NCBI RefSeq assembly: GCF_009831235.1
Contig: NZ_WUUL01000010.1
Span: 1-64,000 of the forward strand
DNA length: 64,000 nt
Direction: 5' to 3'
Origin: Shimazuella alba
GTDB taxonomy: Bacteria; Bacillota; Bacilli; Thermoactinomycetales; Thermoactinomycetaceae
Positions within the stretch are counted from its first letter, which is position 1; every line of letters starts with the position of its first letter. Of the stretch, positions 1-8,094 are shown piece after piece. The notes below the pieces were generated by a model. The model saw only the letters and a program-made list of their open reading frames with translations, was not told the DNA's origin and did no database searches. The position numbers and the translations under genes were made by a program.

Positions 1-28
1 GGAACCTACGATCTGTAGGTTCCTTTTT
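1..28 (+). terminator. Rho-independent terminator of a gene left of the window
   Basis: A 9-bp perfect stem (GGAACCTAC / GTAGGTTCC) with a 5-nt loop is followed by a T run. It ends a plus-strand transcript whose gene lies outside the window. Confidence 0.85.
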
Positions 29-210
29 ACATGTATAGACTCTTATGTTCATTTGCGAGTATTATATATCCATTTATTATTTCAAAGTAAAATGAATAGG
101 GAATATAGTTGTCAGAATACTCTCTCGTTATTAAGCCGTTTACTAATGTGGTGCTTGGGCGGACTATTTTTCTTTTTTGTAGTCCACCCAGACGGGAGAT
201 TAAATCAGGA

Positions 211-483
211 TCAGCGCGGAATGATCAACTTCGGCCTCTTGCGTGTGGAGATCACAACACGCTTGTTGGAAACCTCCTGGCCGTTCACCTCACCGTGACT
301 AATGAAGAGCAGGATGCGACCAAGATCCTTCCACATAACATTGATGAAATTGTAAGTAAGGTTGGGAGTTTCCCCTTCGCCTTCGAGCTTTACTACCAAT
401 TCCTTGTGACGATCACTCGTCTTGCCGTCGATAGTAATGGTAGCGTTGTAGAAGGTAAGTTCAGATCCTGCTTTAATCTTCAT
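211..483 (-). CDS. Small orphan protein of unknown function
   Basis: The frame encodes 90 residues and starts at ATG behind an AGGAG box five bases upstream, with a good promoter in front (554-526). The protein looks like a beta-rich single domain, with alternating polar and hydrophobic stretches and a basic C-terminal tail. It has no signal peptide or membrane segment. I do not recognise the family. Its base composition is visibly richer in G+C than the neighbouring genes and its codons are more balanced, which suggests acquisition by transfer. It stands alone, facing away from the following plus-strand genes. An inverted repeat with a T-rich loop lies downstream (about 156-190). The gene call is fairly safe; the function is unknown. 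Confidence 0.6.
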   Translation of the reverse strand: MKIKAGSELTFYNATITIDGKTSDRHKELVVKLEGEGETPNLTYNFINVMWKDLGRILLFISHGEVNGQEVSNKRVVISTRKRPKLIIPR

Positions 484-525
484 CGTTACTCCTAAGTAAT
501 CCAGACGACTTTTGTCGCTATAGAC

Positions 526-554
526 ATTATATTTATTTAAAATTAGAAAGACAA
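526..554 (-). promoter_or_regulatory. Sigma-A promoter of the orphan small gene
   Basis: On the minus strand TTGTCT (554-549) is separated by 17 bases from TATAAT (531-526), about 45 bases upstream of the ATG of the 211-483 gene. Confidence 0.6.
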
Positions 555-564
555 CAATAAGGAC

Positions 565-580
565 AGGGAATATGTTCCCT
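565..580. promoter_or_regulatory. Palindrome upstream of a divergent promoter region, possible operator
   Basis: AGGGAA-TATG-TTCCCT is a perfect 6+6 inverted repeat with a 4-base centre. It lies just upstream of the -35 box of the minus-strand small gene and in front of the plus-strand protease pair. It may be a repressor site; no regulator is visible nearby. Confidence 0.35.
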
Positions 581-715
581 CATATATGCATGCTTGTCCA
601 AAACATGATAAAATAAAGATTGCTTAGTGTTTTTGATATCATAAAATTGCCGTTCATCATATCCGTTAGGTTGCATATACTAAGTTTGATGAATTTACCA
701 AAGGGGGTTTTTTGG

Positions 716-886
716 TTGTTCCAGTCACTTCTAAGAGCAAAACAACAATTTGTCACAGAGACGAATACAGATAAAAACTTTGAAATGTTTGTCAAATCAT
801 TCCAAGAATTTGAGAAAAATATGGAAGCTATTGAGGAAAAACCAGAACGTAAAAAATTATTTGGAAGACCTTATCGGTCTATCTAA
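716..886 (+). CDS. Short hypothetical protein, partner of the downstream protease
   Basis: A 56-residue frame starts at TTG, placed 8 bases after an AAGGGGG box. An upstream in-frame TTG at 620 would give 88 residues but has no ribosome binding site. The product is soluble, charged and probably helical, rich in Glu, Lys and Phe. It ends 15 bp before the ClpP-fold protease, so the two are probably co-transcribed and coupled. No family is recognised. Confidence 0.4.
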   Translation: MFQSLLRAKQQFVTETNTDKNFEMFVKSFQEFEKNMEAIEEKPERKKLFGRPYRSI

Positions 887-901
887 GGAAGGGGGGTTGG
901 C

Positions 902-1792
902 GTGGATTTTTCATCTCCAAGCATGTCCCAACTACCGCCTAATCAACCGCTGTATCACGCAGTTCATCGGGATCGGTATACACGGCAATCTTTTATTCAA
1001 GAGATTGAAAAAGCAACAGGTCGTCGATTAATTGTATATATAGCAAATTTTAACCATCCAGAAAGTGCTATCACACGTGAAGATATCGCACCATTTAGCG
1101 AGATGGTTACAGCTTTGGATAAAGATAGCAATGTTGATCTGATGATTCAAAGTCCTGGTGGCGATCCCAATGCAGCGGAGATTATTGTACACACGTTACT
1201 TGCCAAGACCAAACATTTACGAGTTGTTGTCCCGCAGGCAGCAAAAAGCGCAGCTACGCTCGTTAGTTTGGCAGCAGATGAAATTGTGATGAGTAATACG
1301 TCTGAACTTGGACCAATCGATCCACAAGTTACGATTCCAACTGCCTTTGGACTAGCTTTTCGTCCTGCTCAAGCATTTTTAAATGGTTTGGAAATGATTA
1401 AGAAAGAACATGCGGGTGGACAAGCTTTAAACCCTGCATACTACCCTTTCCTAAAGGGTGTTGACGCAGCATTGATTGACTACTGCATGAAATCGATTGA
1501 ACATTCCAAACGTTTGGCCGTCAAGTGGCTATCTCGATCCATGTTCAAAGGGCAGGTAAACGAAGCAAAACGAATTGCCGAAGAATTGATCAATATTGAA
1601 AAATATCCTAACCATGGTCAAGTCATTAATTACCAAGATGCAAAAAAGATTGGGCTTAACATCGTGTACAAGCCAGATAATGATTCTTACTGGCAAGCAA
1701 TGTGGCAGCTTTATATTAATTATATTATTATGATGAGAGAAAAAGAAAGCGTAAAGATTTATGAAAGCACTTACTCTTCCATTATGATATAA
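902..1792 (+). CDS. SDH_sah-type serine protease of the ClpP/crotonase fold
   Basis: The product has 296 residues. It starts at GTG with an AAGGGGGG box 5 bases upstream. The core resembles the SDH_sah (serine dehydrogenase proteinase) family, related to ClpP and SppA. A glycine-rich MIQSPGGDPNAAEI segment (about residues 80-93) forms the oxyanion region. PQAAKSAATLVSLAADEIVM (about 110-129) carries the likely nucleophilic serine, and SELGPIDPQV follows. There is no signal peptide or membrane helix, so it is probably cytoplasmic, or peripheral at the membrane. SDH_sah proteins are thought to cleave or clear membrane-associated proteins, but the substrate is unknown. It follows a short gene of unknown function and is closed by a strong terminator. 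Confidence 0.75.
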   Translation: MDFSSPSMSQLPPNQPLYHAVHRDRYTRQSFIQEIEKATGRRLIVYIANFNHPESAITREDIAPFSEMVTALDKDSNVDLMIQSPGGDPNAAEIIVHTLLAKTKHLRVVVPQAAKSAATLVSLAADEIVMSNTSELGPIDPQVTIPTAFGLAFRPAQAFLNGLEMIKKEHAGGQALNPAYYPFLKGVDAALIDYCMKSIEHSKRLAVKWLSRSMFKGQVNEAKRIAEELINIEKYPNHGQVINYQDAKKIGLNIVYKPDNDSYWQAMWQLYINYIIMMREKESVKIYESTYSSIMI

Positions 1793-1801
1793 ATGACACA
1801 T

Positions 1802-1857
1802 AGAATTGATCGAAAGCCTTCTGAAAGCAAGGCAGATGATCGATTCTATTTATTTTT
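1802..1857 (+). terminator. Terminator after the SDH_sah protease gene
   Basis: AGAATTGATC pairs with GATCGATTCT (one G-U pair), with a second small hairpin in the loop. A T-rich tract follows. Confidence 0.7.
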
Positions 1858-1881
1858 TAAGAAAACTTTTTCTATTTGTAG

Positions 1882-1911
1882 TTGATTGACGATTTGATGA
1901 AATGGTATAAT
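1882..1911 (+). promoter_or_regulatory. Promoter of the ATP-grasp pair
   Basis: TTGATT is separated by 18 bases from a perfect TATAAT box. An overlapping TTGACG gives a spacing of only 14. The leader of about 95 bases contains an unused AGAAAGGAG box near 1960 and a short C/G hairpin with T run (CTCC...GGGG, TTTTTT) immediately before the ATG. Confidence 0.6.
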
Positions 1912-2014
1912 TTTAATCAGACCGACAAAGACATTTGAAATTTTACATTACTATTACAGAAAGGAGTGTATTTCTTCTTATAAAAATATCTGCTCCATGA
2001 AGTGGGGGTTTTTT

Positions 2015-3223
2015 ATGAGCATTTTAATAATTAATCGTTTTGCCCATGACCGATGCCAGTATGAAGAATGGCTCAGTGGTCTCGATGAAGAGTTACTTCT
2101 TCTCAGTGCGGAAGAAGTAATAGATAGTTTCCCGGCAAAAAAATATGCTTATATCGAATCCTTTTCAAGGTTTGATACAAATGGAAAAGTAGAACTTCGT
2201 GCAATTGAACTATTTGCACGCTATCGATTTCATACCATTATTGCCATCTCCGAAAGAGATGTACTTCGAGCAAGTTATTTAAGGGAAAGGTTTCAATTAC
2301 AAGGACAGCTTCCTGAAAGTGCTTCTCAATTTCGTGACAAAACAAGGATGAAAGAAATCGCTCAAGGTTCAGGGCTTGCTGTTCCGCGTTTTACCAGCTT
2401 GGAGTCTAGTCTTGATCTTCTATCTTTTGTAGAAGAGTATGGCTATCCGGTGGTTATTAAACCAATTGACGGAGCTGGATCACAGAATATTCAGGTTATA
2501 AGTAACCGATTGGATCTAGAAGAATTTTTGGAAAAAGGCATACAACATTCTACAGAGGTAGAAACTTTTATCTCTGGAGATATGTATCATGTGGATGGTC
2601 TCGTTACCGAAGGAGAGGTTGCATTTATCTCTGTTTCTAAATATGCAAGTGGTTGTCTTGCATATCAATCAGGTGGATATAACGCTAGTTATTTGATTAG
2701 TCGTCAAAATCCCATGTTTCAAAGACTTGCTGATTTTACTACTCAACTACTAAAAGCGCTTGATACTCCTTCGCACACAGCTTTTCATACAGAATTATTT
2801 CATACACCAGAGGATGAAATTTTTTTATGTGAAATTGCTAGTCGAACAGGTGGAGGTCGTTTGGATACCTATTTAGAGCAAGCTTATGGTATTCATCTAA
2901 CGAAAACTTGGGTACAAGCACAATGTGGAGTAGGTCTGTTAGAAGTGGTGAAAGATGTCATGCAGCAAGAACAGAGTATCCTTACTGGAGATGTTCTGAT
3001 TCCTCCGCGTAAGGGAGAGTTTATCTCAGGACCATTAGAAAGCCCCCCTTCTTGGGTAACGGAATATCGTATGCTAGCAAAACCAGGAGAGCGTTATGAT
3101 CATCCCAAATTAAGTATTGACCACATAGCATCCTTTGTCGTTCAAGGGCAAAACGAGGAGGAAATAGAAGCGAGACTTGCTCATATAGCTGACTGGTTTG
3201 AACAATCTTCATATTGGAAGTAA
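2015..3223 (+). CDS. ATP-grasp carboxylate-amine ligase-like protein, copy 1
   Basis: The product has 402 residues. I place the start at the ATG at 2015 because it aligns with the start of the downstream paralog; an ATG 18 bases earlier lacks a ribosome site. The fold has an N-terminal Rossmann-like domain (about 1-110), then an ATP-grasp domain with VVIKPIDGAGS (ATP-binding lysine and glycine loop, about residues 147-157), EVETFISGDMYHVDG, and the metal site FLCEIASRTGGGR. These motifs match D-Ala-D-Ala ligase/L-amino-acid ligase type enzymes that join a carboxylate to an amine through an acyl phosphate. The substrate cannot be told. It is about half identical to the next gene, so the pair arose by tandem duplication. 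Confidence 0.75.
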   Translation: MSILIINRFAHDRCQYEEWLSGLDEELLLLSAEEVIDSFPAKKYAYIESFSRFDTNGKVELRAIELFARYRFHTIIAISERDVLRASYLRERFQLQGQLPESASQFRDKTRMKEIAQGSGLAVPRFTSLESSLDLLSFVEEYGYPVVIKPIDGAGSQNIQVISNRLDLEEFLEKGIQHSTEVETFISGDMYHVDGLVTEGEVAFISVSKYASGCLAYQSGGYNASYLISRQNPMFQRLADFTTQLLKALDTPSHTAFHTELFHTPEDEIFLCEIASRTGGGRLDTYLEQAYGIHLTKTWVQAQCGVGLLEVVKDVMQQEQSILTGDVLIPPRKGEFISGPLESPPSWVTEYRMLAKPGERYDHPKLSIDHIASFVVQGQNEEEIEARLAHIADWFEQSSYWK

Positions 3224-3292
3224 ACCGTTTTGGTAATGTGATCGTATGACAAGGGCATTAATAAGTTTAAATATTCAGAAAAGAGTGATGGA

Positions 3293-4504
3293 ATGAGTAT
3301 TTTAATTTTAAATCGTGTTGCTCGTGATCTAGCTCCATATGAAGAATGGTTAAAAGACTTAAATGAAGATCTTATCTTGTTAACCGCAGATGACTATGCA
3401 GATGATTTTAATCCAGCGAATTTTGCATATTTTGAATCATTTTCTAACTACAACTACAATGCAAATGTAGAAGCAAGAGCAGTTGAACTTTTCGATAGAT
3501 ATAAATACCGTGCTGTAATTGGTTTATCAGAGAGAGATGTTCTCCGCGCTGCATATTTACGTGATCGATTTGGTATTGAAGGACAAACGTGGGAAAGCGC
3601 ATGGAACTTCAGAAGTAAAATAAAAATGAAAGAACTAGCGATAGGACATGGATTGCCTTGTCCAGATTATCAGGAAATCGTCAACAGTTTTGATCTGCTA
3701 GAATTTGTGGAAGAACACAAGTTGCCTGTTGTTCTTAAACCAATTGATAGTGCGGGGTCTGTTGGGACTACTGTTTTAGAAACACAAGAAGAATTAGCAG
3801 CTTTATTGGAACAAGGAGTTCCTCATAATTGGGAAGTAGAAAAATTTGTAGAAGGCGATTTGTATCATGTGGATGGATTTATTTATCATGGAGAATTAAT
3901 CTTCACTTCTGTGAGCAAATACGTCGAATCATGTTTATCTTTTCACGAAGAAGGTAAATTTACGGGTAGTTTTATTGTTGATCAAACCACTGAATTAGCA
4001 AAACGAATGTCGGAAAGAGCAGCTAAACATCTACGTATTATGGCTCCTCCAGAACATACACCTTTTCACGCTGAATTTTTTCATACACCTGATGATAAAA
4101 TCGTACTTTGTGAAATAGCGAGCAGAACAGGTGGAGGACGAGTAAATATACAGATTGAACAATCATTTGGGATTAACTTAAATAAATGCTGGATTTATGC
4201 TCAATTAGGGATACCTCTGGAGCTGCCTACAGGTGGTCGGAAACAGGTAAAACCGCATATTTTAACTGGTTCCGCTTTGCTTCCACCTAGAAAAGGTGTA
4301 TTTCGAGGGTTTAGTGCAGAGTCATGGCCTGAATGGGTGACAGAGTATCGACTTTTAGCGAAACCAGGAGAGAGATTTGATGGACCGAAATCAAGTGTTG
4401 ATCATATGGCTTCCTTAGTAGTGGTTGCGAACTCCGAACAGGAGATGGAAGAGAGACTCCGTGAAGGAAATCGAATTTTTCGAGAGCAAAGTGTATGGAC
4501 ATAA
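3293..4504 (+). CDS. ATP-grasp carboxylate-amine ligase-like protein, copy 2
   Basis: The product has 403 residues and starts at ATG behind AAAAGAG. It has the same layout as copy 1: an N-terminal MSILILNRVARD segment, the ATP-binding VVLKPIDSAGS loop, EVEKFVEGDLYHVDG, and the metal-binding VLCEIASRTGGGR. The shared C-terminal block (PPRKG...WVTEYRLLAKPGER) is a family hallmark visible in both. Differences cluster in the middle of the ATP-grasp lid and in a His/Phe-rich stretch, which may mean the two copies use different substrates or act one after the other. It lies 69 bp after copy 1, probably in the same transcript. Confidence 0.75.
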   Translation: MSILILNRVARDLAPYEEWLKDLNEDLILLTADDYADDFNPANFAYFESFSNYNYNANVEARAVELFDRYKYRAVIGLSERDVLRAAYLRDRFGIEGQTWESAWNFRSKIKMKELAIGHGLPCPDYQEIVNSFDLLEFVEEHKLPVVLKPIDSAGSVGTTVLETQEELAALLEQGVPHNWEVEKFVEGDLYHVDGFIYHGELIFTSVSKYVESCLSFHEEGKFTGSFIVDQTTELAKRMSERAAKHLRIMAPPEHTPFHAEFFHTPDDKIVLCEIASRTGGGRVNIQIEQSFGINLNKCWIYAQLGIPLELPTGGRKQVKPHILTGSALLPPRKGVFRGFSAESWPEWVTEYRLLAKPGERFDGPKSSVDHMASLVVVANSEQEMEERLREGNRIFREQSVWT

Positions 4505-4593
4505 ATAAGGTAGACAAACATGATGCTTAATATTTGCTGTATAATGTAGATGCATGTTAATCCGACATGCCACACGATGATCAGGAGATTCTA

Positions 4594-4851
4594 ATGGCAC
4601 GGAATGACTTCCATGGATCTATGTCTTCAAAAGATAGGAGCACTTTGAGTATCAGCGTATTTGATTTGGAGGTAGTAGGTGATCGAGTCATGGTGACCCA
4701 TAAGAGCAGTGGAATGAGATCAAACGAGATGATTTCTGTAGTTGAGCTACTCTCTAATGGCAGATATGCAAGGGGCATTGATTTTGAAGGTTATCGGATC
4801 TCCATTCAGGCGAAGAATGGACATCAACTAGCTGTAATGGTACAGAAGTGA
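4594..4851 (+). CDS. Small hypothetical protein
   Basis: An 85-residue frame starts at ATG six bases after AGGAG. An upstream ATG at 4567 has no ribosome site. The protein is soluble, rich in Ser, Val and charged residues, with predicted beta strands and no cysteines or membrane segments. I do not recognise it. A TATAAT-like box at 4540-4545 may drive it separately from the ATP-grasp genes. Confidence 0.5.
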   Translation: MARNDFHGSMSSKDRSTLSISVFDLEVVGDRVMVTHKSSGMRSNEMISVVELLSNGRYARGIDFEGYRISIQAKNGHQLAVMVQK

Positions 4852-4910
4852 GATCTCCTGATAAAAAAGGTGGGAAGAAACCTTCTTTCCGCCTGAGACA
4901 TGATAGAAAC

Positions 4911-4951
4911 AAGCATCTCCTAATCATATTTCATGATGGAGATGCTTTTAT
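4911..4951 (+). terminator. Terminator
   Basis: AAGCATCTCC pairs perfectly with GGAGATGCTT, followed by TTTA. A second hairpin lies just upstream (GGTGG...CCGCC, about 4869-4893). Confidence 0.75.
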
Positions 4952-5172
4952 AATGATGAAGGATGTTTTCTTTTCTACGAACAAAACTTTTGATGGCTTT
5001 TCCTATTTACATGTATGATAACAGGAGCACAAGTGGACAAAGAAGGGAAGAAGCATCAATGTCAGATTCGGTATTTGCTGTAAATCGCCATTTATCTCAA
5101 GAAACTGTATGCAGTCGCTTGTCTCGAAAAAGAATGAATGGATTTAATTTCAAATAATAAAGAGTGGCAAAC

Positions 5173-5559
5173 ATGAAACTGGATAATATCCGTTTATGTG
5201 TAACCAAATATAAAGAATGCTTTCTTTTTTATCATGATATTCTTGGTTTAAACCTCTTGTTAGCTAATGAAACCTCTACTTACGCAGACACAGGTTCCTC
5301 GAAAGTATCATTGTTTAATCGAGAGTTTATGGCTCAAGCGATAGGAGAGAGCAACCTACCTTTTGAAAGTAAAAGCATGGATTCATTTGCACTCATTTTT
5401 GAAGTAGATGAAGTGGAAAGGAAATACAAGGAGTTACAGAAAAAAGGAGTTACATTTATCGCAGAGCAAACCGTTCGAGAAGATTGGGGAATAAAAGTAT
5501 CTCATTTTAGAGATCCAGGAGGAAATTTGATTGAAATATATGAGAGCTTAGAAAAATAG
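5173..5559 (+). CDS. VOC-family (glyoxalase/dioxygenase fold) protein
   Basis: The product has 128 residues, the usual size for a single VOC protein. The N-terminal module LDNIRLCVTKYKECFLFYHDILGL and the C-terminal FRDPGGNLIEIYE are typical of the glyoxalase/bleomycin-resistance superfamily, and the C-terminal glutamate would be a metal ligand. The usual N-terminal metal histidine appears to be Arg/Asn here, so metal binding is uncertain. The start is at ATG; a GTG at 5164 is possible. The substrate is unknown. It is a monocistronic unit with its own terminator. Confidence 0.7.
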   Translation: MKLDNIRLCVTKYKECFLFYHDILGLNLLLANETSTYADTGSSKVSLFNREFMAQAIGESNLPFESKSMDSFALIFEVDEVERKYKELQKKGVTFIAEQTVREDWGIKVSHFRDPGGNLIEIYESLEK

Positions 5560-5590
5560 AAAAAGCAGTATAGATCCTGATTTAGATTGT

Positions 5591-5624
5591 AACTTGAGTC
5601 ACCTGAAGGCGGCTCAAGTTATTG
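5591..5624. terminator. Terminator between convergent genes
   Basis: AACTTGAG pairs with CTCAAGTT around a 14-base loop. T-rich sequence follows on the plus strand. It lies between the VOC gene and the convergent hydrolase gene. Confidence 0.65.
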
Positions 5625-5679
5625 TTTTGATATGTGATTGTTTCATACTTTTGATGCTAGGCTAGTAAGCCGTTATTCT

Positions 5680-6504
5680 TTAATTTTCTTGTGTTTTAGA
5701 GATGAACTTGTGGATGAATTCACATGCAATCTTACAAGATTGATCAAGAAGACAGTTATGCCTTCCTGGTACTTTTTTAATGTCTACTGCTTTGCTAAGT
5801 CTTTTCTGAGCAATACGACTTGTTTTTGTGTTGTCGACTATCTCGTCATCCTCTGCAAGCAGTATAGAAACGGGTGTTTGAAGTGTGTTTCTCTTTAGCA
5901 TCTGATTAGTGAAATGAATGGCTCGAATTAGCTCAATAATAGAAATTACTGGGCGGTGCTTCTTTGAACCTCGATATTTTTCAAAACACATTTCGGATTG
6001 GGGGAAGGGGATTGTTGGATAAATACGATTGATTTGCTGAGCAATTTGGCGATCAAAGGTCGACATTCTGATTGCTTCTGATGGAAGGAGTGGCTTCCAT
6101 TTCAACCGAAGAGGGGGACTAATAGAAGTCACTCCCATTACCTGCAGTCCACATTCCTGTTCCAGTCTATCTTTTAGTGTTGCAGCTTGAAGTGCAAAGA
6201 GTCCTCCTAGGGAGAAACCTGCTAGATAGGTTTTTTTGATCCCATATTGGGTAATCCCCTGCAATTGTGTCCAACACGCATACCACCAATCAGTCCATCT
6301 GGTGGTAATGTGGAAGCTAGGGTAGCTGGGTACAACTACCGAATATCCTAGACTTTGCAAATAATATGCTGCTGGTTGCAGTGATTTGGGCAGTTCGCTC
6401 CATCCCGGGATAAAGTAAATGAGGATGTCATTTATCCCGGGAAGGAAAAATGATCCGTTAATTTCTTCTGGGAGTTCGATGCCAAGTAGTTTGTTATAAG
6501 GCAT
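5680..6504 (-). CDS. Alpha/beta-hydrolase family protein
   Basis: The product has 274 residues. I chose the ATG at 6504, behind a GAGAGA box; a GTG at 6525 is in frame. Near residue 110 the nucleophile elbow GFSLGG is clear, preceded by a strand and a GIxxPGWSELP-like oxyanion region. A late acidic residue (EDDEIVDN) and a final histidine (PGRHNCLLD) complete a plausible Ser-Asp-His triad. The protein is probably cytoplasmic, since no signal peptide is seen. The substrate is not predictable. It stands alone between convergent and divergent neighbours. Confidence 0.7.
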   Translation of the reverse strand: MPYNKLLGIELPEEINGSFFLPGINDILIYFIPGWSELPKSLQPAAYYLQSLGYSVVVPSYPSFHITTRWTDWWYACWTQLQGITQYGIKKTYLAGFSLGGLFALQAATLKDRLEQECGLQVMGVTSISPPLRLKWKPLLPSEAIRMSTFDRQIAQQINRIYPTIPFPQSEMCFEKYRGSKKHRPVISIIELIRAIHFTNQMLKRNTLQTPVSILLAEDDEIVDNTKTSRIAQKRLSKAVDIKKVPGRHNCLLDQSCKIACEFIHKFISKTQEN

Positions 6505-6751
6505 GATGTCTCTCTCAATGTTCACCGGTAGAAAACGAAAGGAAAGCGATTTGTATTACACAATTCTATTATATTATAACTTTATTATAATACTCATACA
6601 ATTATATTTTTTGTGTTAGCATGAAAATGGGAAGTCCTAATACTCAAGCGATAATAGGGAGATGTTATTTTCAAGAATATTGAGATAAAAAATGGAATAT
6701 AATTACTATTTATCTAAAATTTATCTATTAATTTATTTTCATTAAATCATA

Positions 6752-6780
6752 TTGACATACTAAGTATTTACATATAGAAT
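6752..6780 (+). promoter_or_regulatory. Promoter of the methionine uptake operon
   Basis: A perfect TTGACA is separated by 17 bases from TAGAAT, about 20 bases upstream of the riboswitch. Confidence 0.7.
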
Positions 6781-6802
6781 GAATCCAATCGAATACGAGC
6801 TT

Positions 6803-6901
6803 CTTATCTAGAGAGATGGAGGGACTGGCCCTTTGATATCTCAGCAACAGATCACTTGATACTGTGCTAATTCCTACAAGCAATTTGCTTGGAAGATAGG
6901 G
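6803..6901 (+). ncRNA. SAM-I (S-box) riboswitch
   Basis: The P1 helix is CTTATCT (6803-6809) with AGATAGG (6894-6900). The conserved core reads GAGAGATGGAGGGACTGGCC, followed by a variant GATATCTCAGCAAC and GTGCTAATTCCTACA, the hallmark S-box layout. It precedes metN and ends in a terminator at 6935-6969, so S-adenosylmethionine binding should stop transcription of the methionine transporter genes. Confidence 0.9.
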
Positions 6902-6934
6902 AGAGTTATTTAAATGAGCGATAATAACCATTAA

Positions 6935-6969
6935 AATGTCTCTTTCTATAAAAGGAAGAGACATTTTTT
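6935..6969 (+). terminator. Riboswitch-controlled terminator
   Basis: ATGTCTCTT pairs with AAGAGACAT, followed by six T. It is the expression platform of the S-box. Confidence 0.85.
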
Positions 6970-7074
6970 GTTTTCTTTAAAATTTACTTATTTTCACAAG
7001 TAGACTAGATTTTGGATTTTTCACCCTTATGTTATTGGCAATTTTTCAAGTTATTGTATTAGGAGGAAATGAAA

Positions 7075-8094
7075 TTGATTGAGTTGAGAAATGTCAGTAA
7101 GATTTATCCTGGATTGCCTCCAGTTGAAGCCTTAAAAGAAGTATCCCTTCATATAGAAAAAGGCGAGATCTTTGGTGTGGTAGGCGTGAGTGGGGCAGGA
7201 AAAAGTTCTTTAATCCGCTCTGTGAATTTGCTCGAAAAACCCACCACAGGTGAAGTAATTGTAGATGGTGTTTCATTAGCTTCGCTCTCACCTGAAGGAT
7301 TAAGAGATGCTCGTCGAAAAATCGGGATGATTTTTCAGCAATTTAATCTCCTCGAATCTAAGACTGTATTTCATAATGTAGCATTACCTCTCTATTTGAG
7401 TGGAAAGAAGAAGAAGGATGTTGAAGAAAAGGTAATGGAGTTACTTACCTTTGTTGGTTTAGCTGATCGTGCAGAACATTATCCTGGACAGTTATCAGGC
7501 GGGCAAAAGCAACGGGTAGGAATTGCAAGAGCATTAGCCACTGATCCACATATTTTACTGTGTGATGAGGCTACTTCTGCACTTGATCCAGATACGACAA
7601 AGTCAGTACTTGATCTTTTGCAAAGGATTAATACGGACTATGGTATCACTATTTTGTTAATTACCCATGAAATGGATGTGGTACGAAATCTTTGCCATCA
7701 AGTAGCGGTGCTTGATCAAGGGAGTATTGTGGAACAGGGAACGGTCTATGATGTCTTTACTAATCCAAAGTCTCAGACAGCTCAACGTTTCGTTCGTACG
7801 ATTTTTCAACAAGAGCTTCCCAAAAGCATCCAAAACTCTTTAAAAGAACAAGATCATGTTTTACGGGTTGTATTTACTGGAGAAAATGCAAATCAGCCAC
7901 TTATTGCGGAGACGATCAAGAAGTTCCAAGTGAATATCAATATTTTACAAGGGAATATAACGGAACTTCAAGGGAAGCCGTTTGGAGATCTGTTAATAAG
8001 TATTCACGGAAGTACGAAAGAAATAGCGGAAGTTATTCATTATTTACAAGAAAAACAAGTATCAGTAGAAGAGGTGAAGTCACTTGGCTTTTGA
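7075..8094 (+). CDS. metN: Methionine ABC transporter ATP-binding protein
   Basis: The product has 339 residues. The ATG at 7069 sits only two bases after AGGAGG, so the TTG at 7075 (8-base spacing) is the likelier start and fits the family N-terminus. Walker A is GVSGAGKSSLIRS, the signature is LSGGQKQRVGIARAL, Walker B is ILLCDEATSALD, and the H-loop is LLITHEMD. A C-terminal domain of about 90 residues has the NIL/ACT fold typical of MetN, which binds methionine and inhibits transport. It is the first gene of metN-metI-metQ behind a SAM-I riboswitch. Confidence 0.93.
   Translation: MIELRNVSKIYPGLPPVEALKEVSLHIEKGEIFGVVGVSGAGKSSLIRSVNLLEKPTTGEVIVDGVSLASLSPEGLRDARRKIGMIFQQFNLLESKTVFHNVALPLYLSGKKKKDVEEKVMELLTFVGLADRAEHYPGQLSGGQKQRVGIARALATDPHILLCDEATSALDPDTTKSVLDLLQRINTDYGITILLITHEMDVVRNLCHQVAVLDQGSIVEQGTVYDVFTNPKSQTAQRFVRTIFQQELPKSIQNSLKEQDHVLRVVFTGENANQPLIAETIKKFQVNINILQGNITELQGKPFGDLLISIHGSTKEIAEVIHYLQEKQVSVEEVKSLGF

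Noticed and set aside
565-580. LexA (DinR) box
   Set aside because: The palindrome has arms AGGGAA/TTCCCT, not the GAAC-N4-GTTC consensus.
4963-5157. 64-residue plus-strand frame
   Set aside because: No usable ribosome site at its first ATG, and a weak one only for a 32-residue inner frame; no protein-like pattern.
6728-6964. Minus-strand 78-residue frame upstream of metN
   Set aside because: It lies wholly across the SAM-I riboswitch and its terminator, on the opposite strand.
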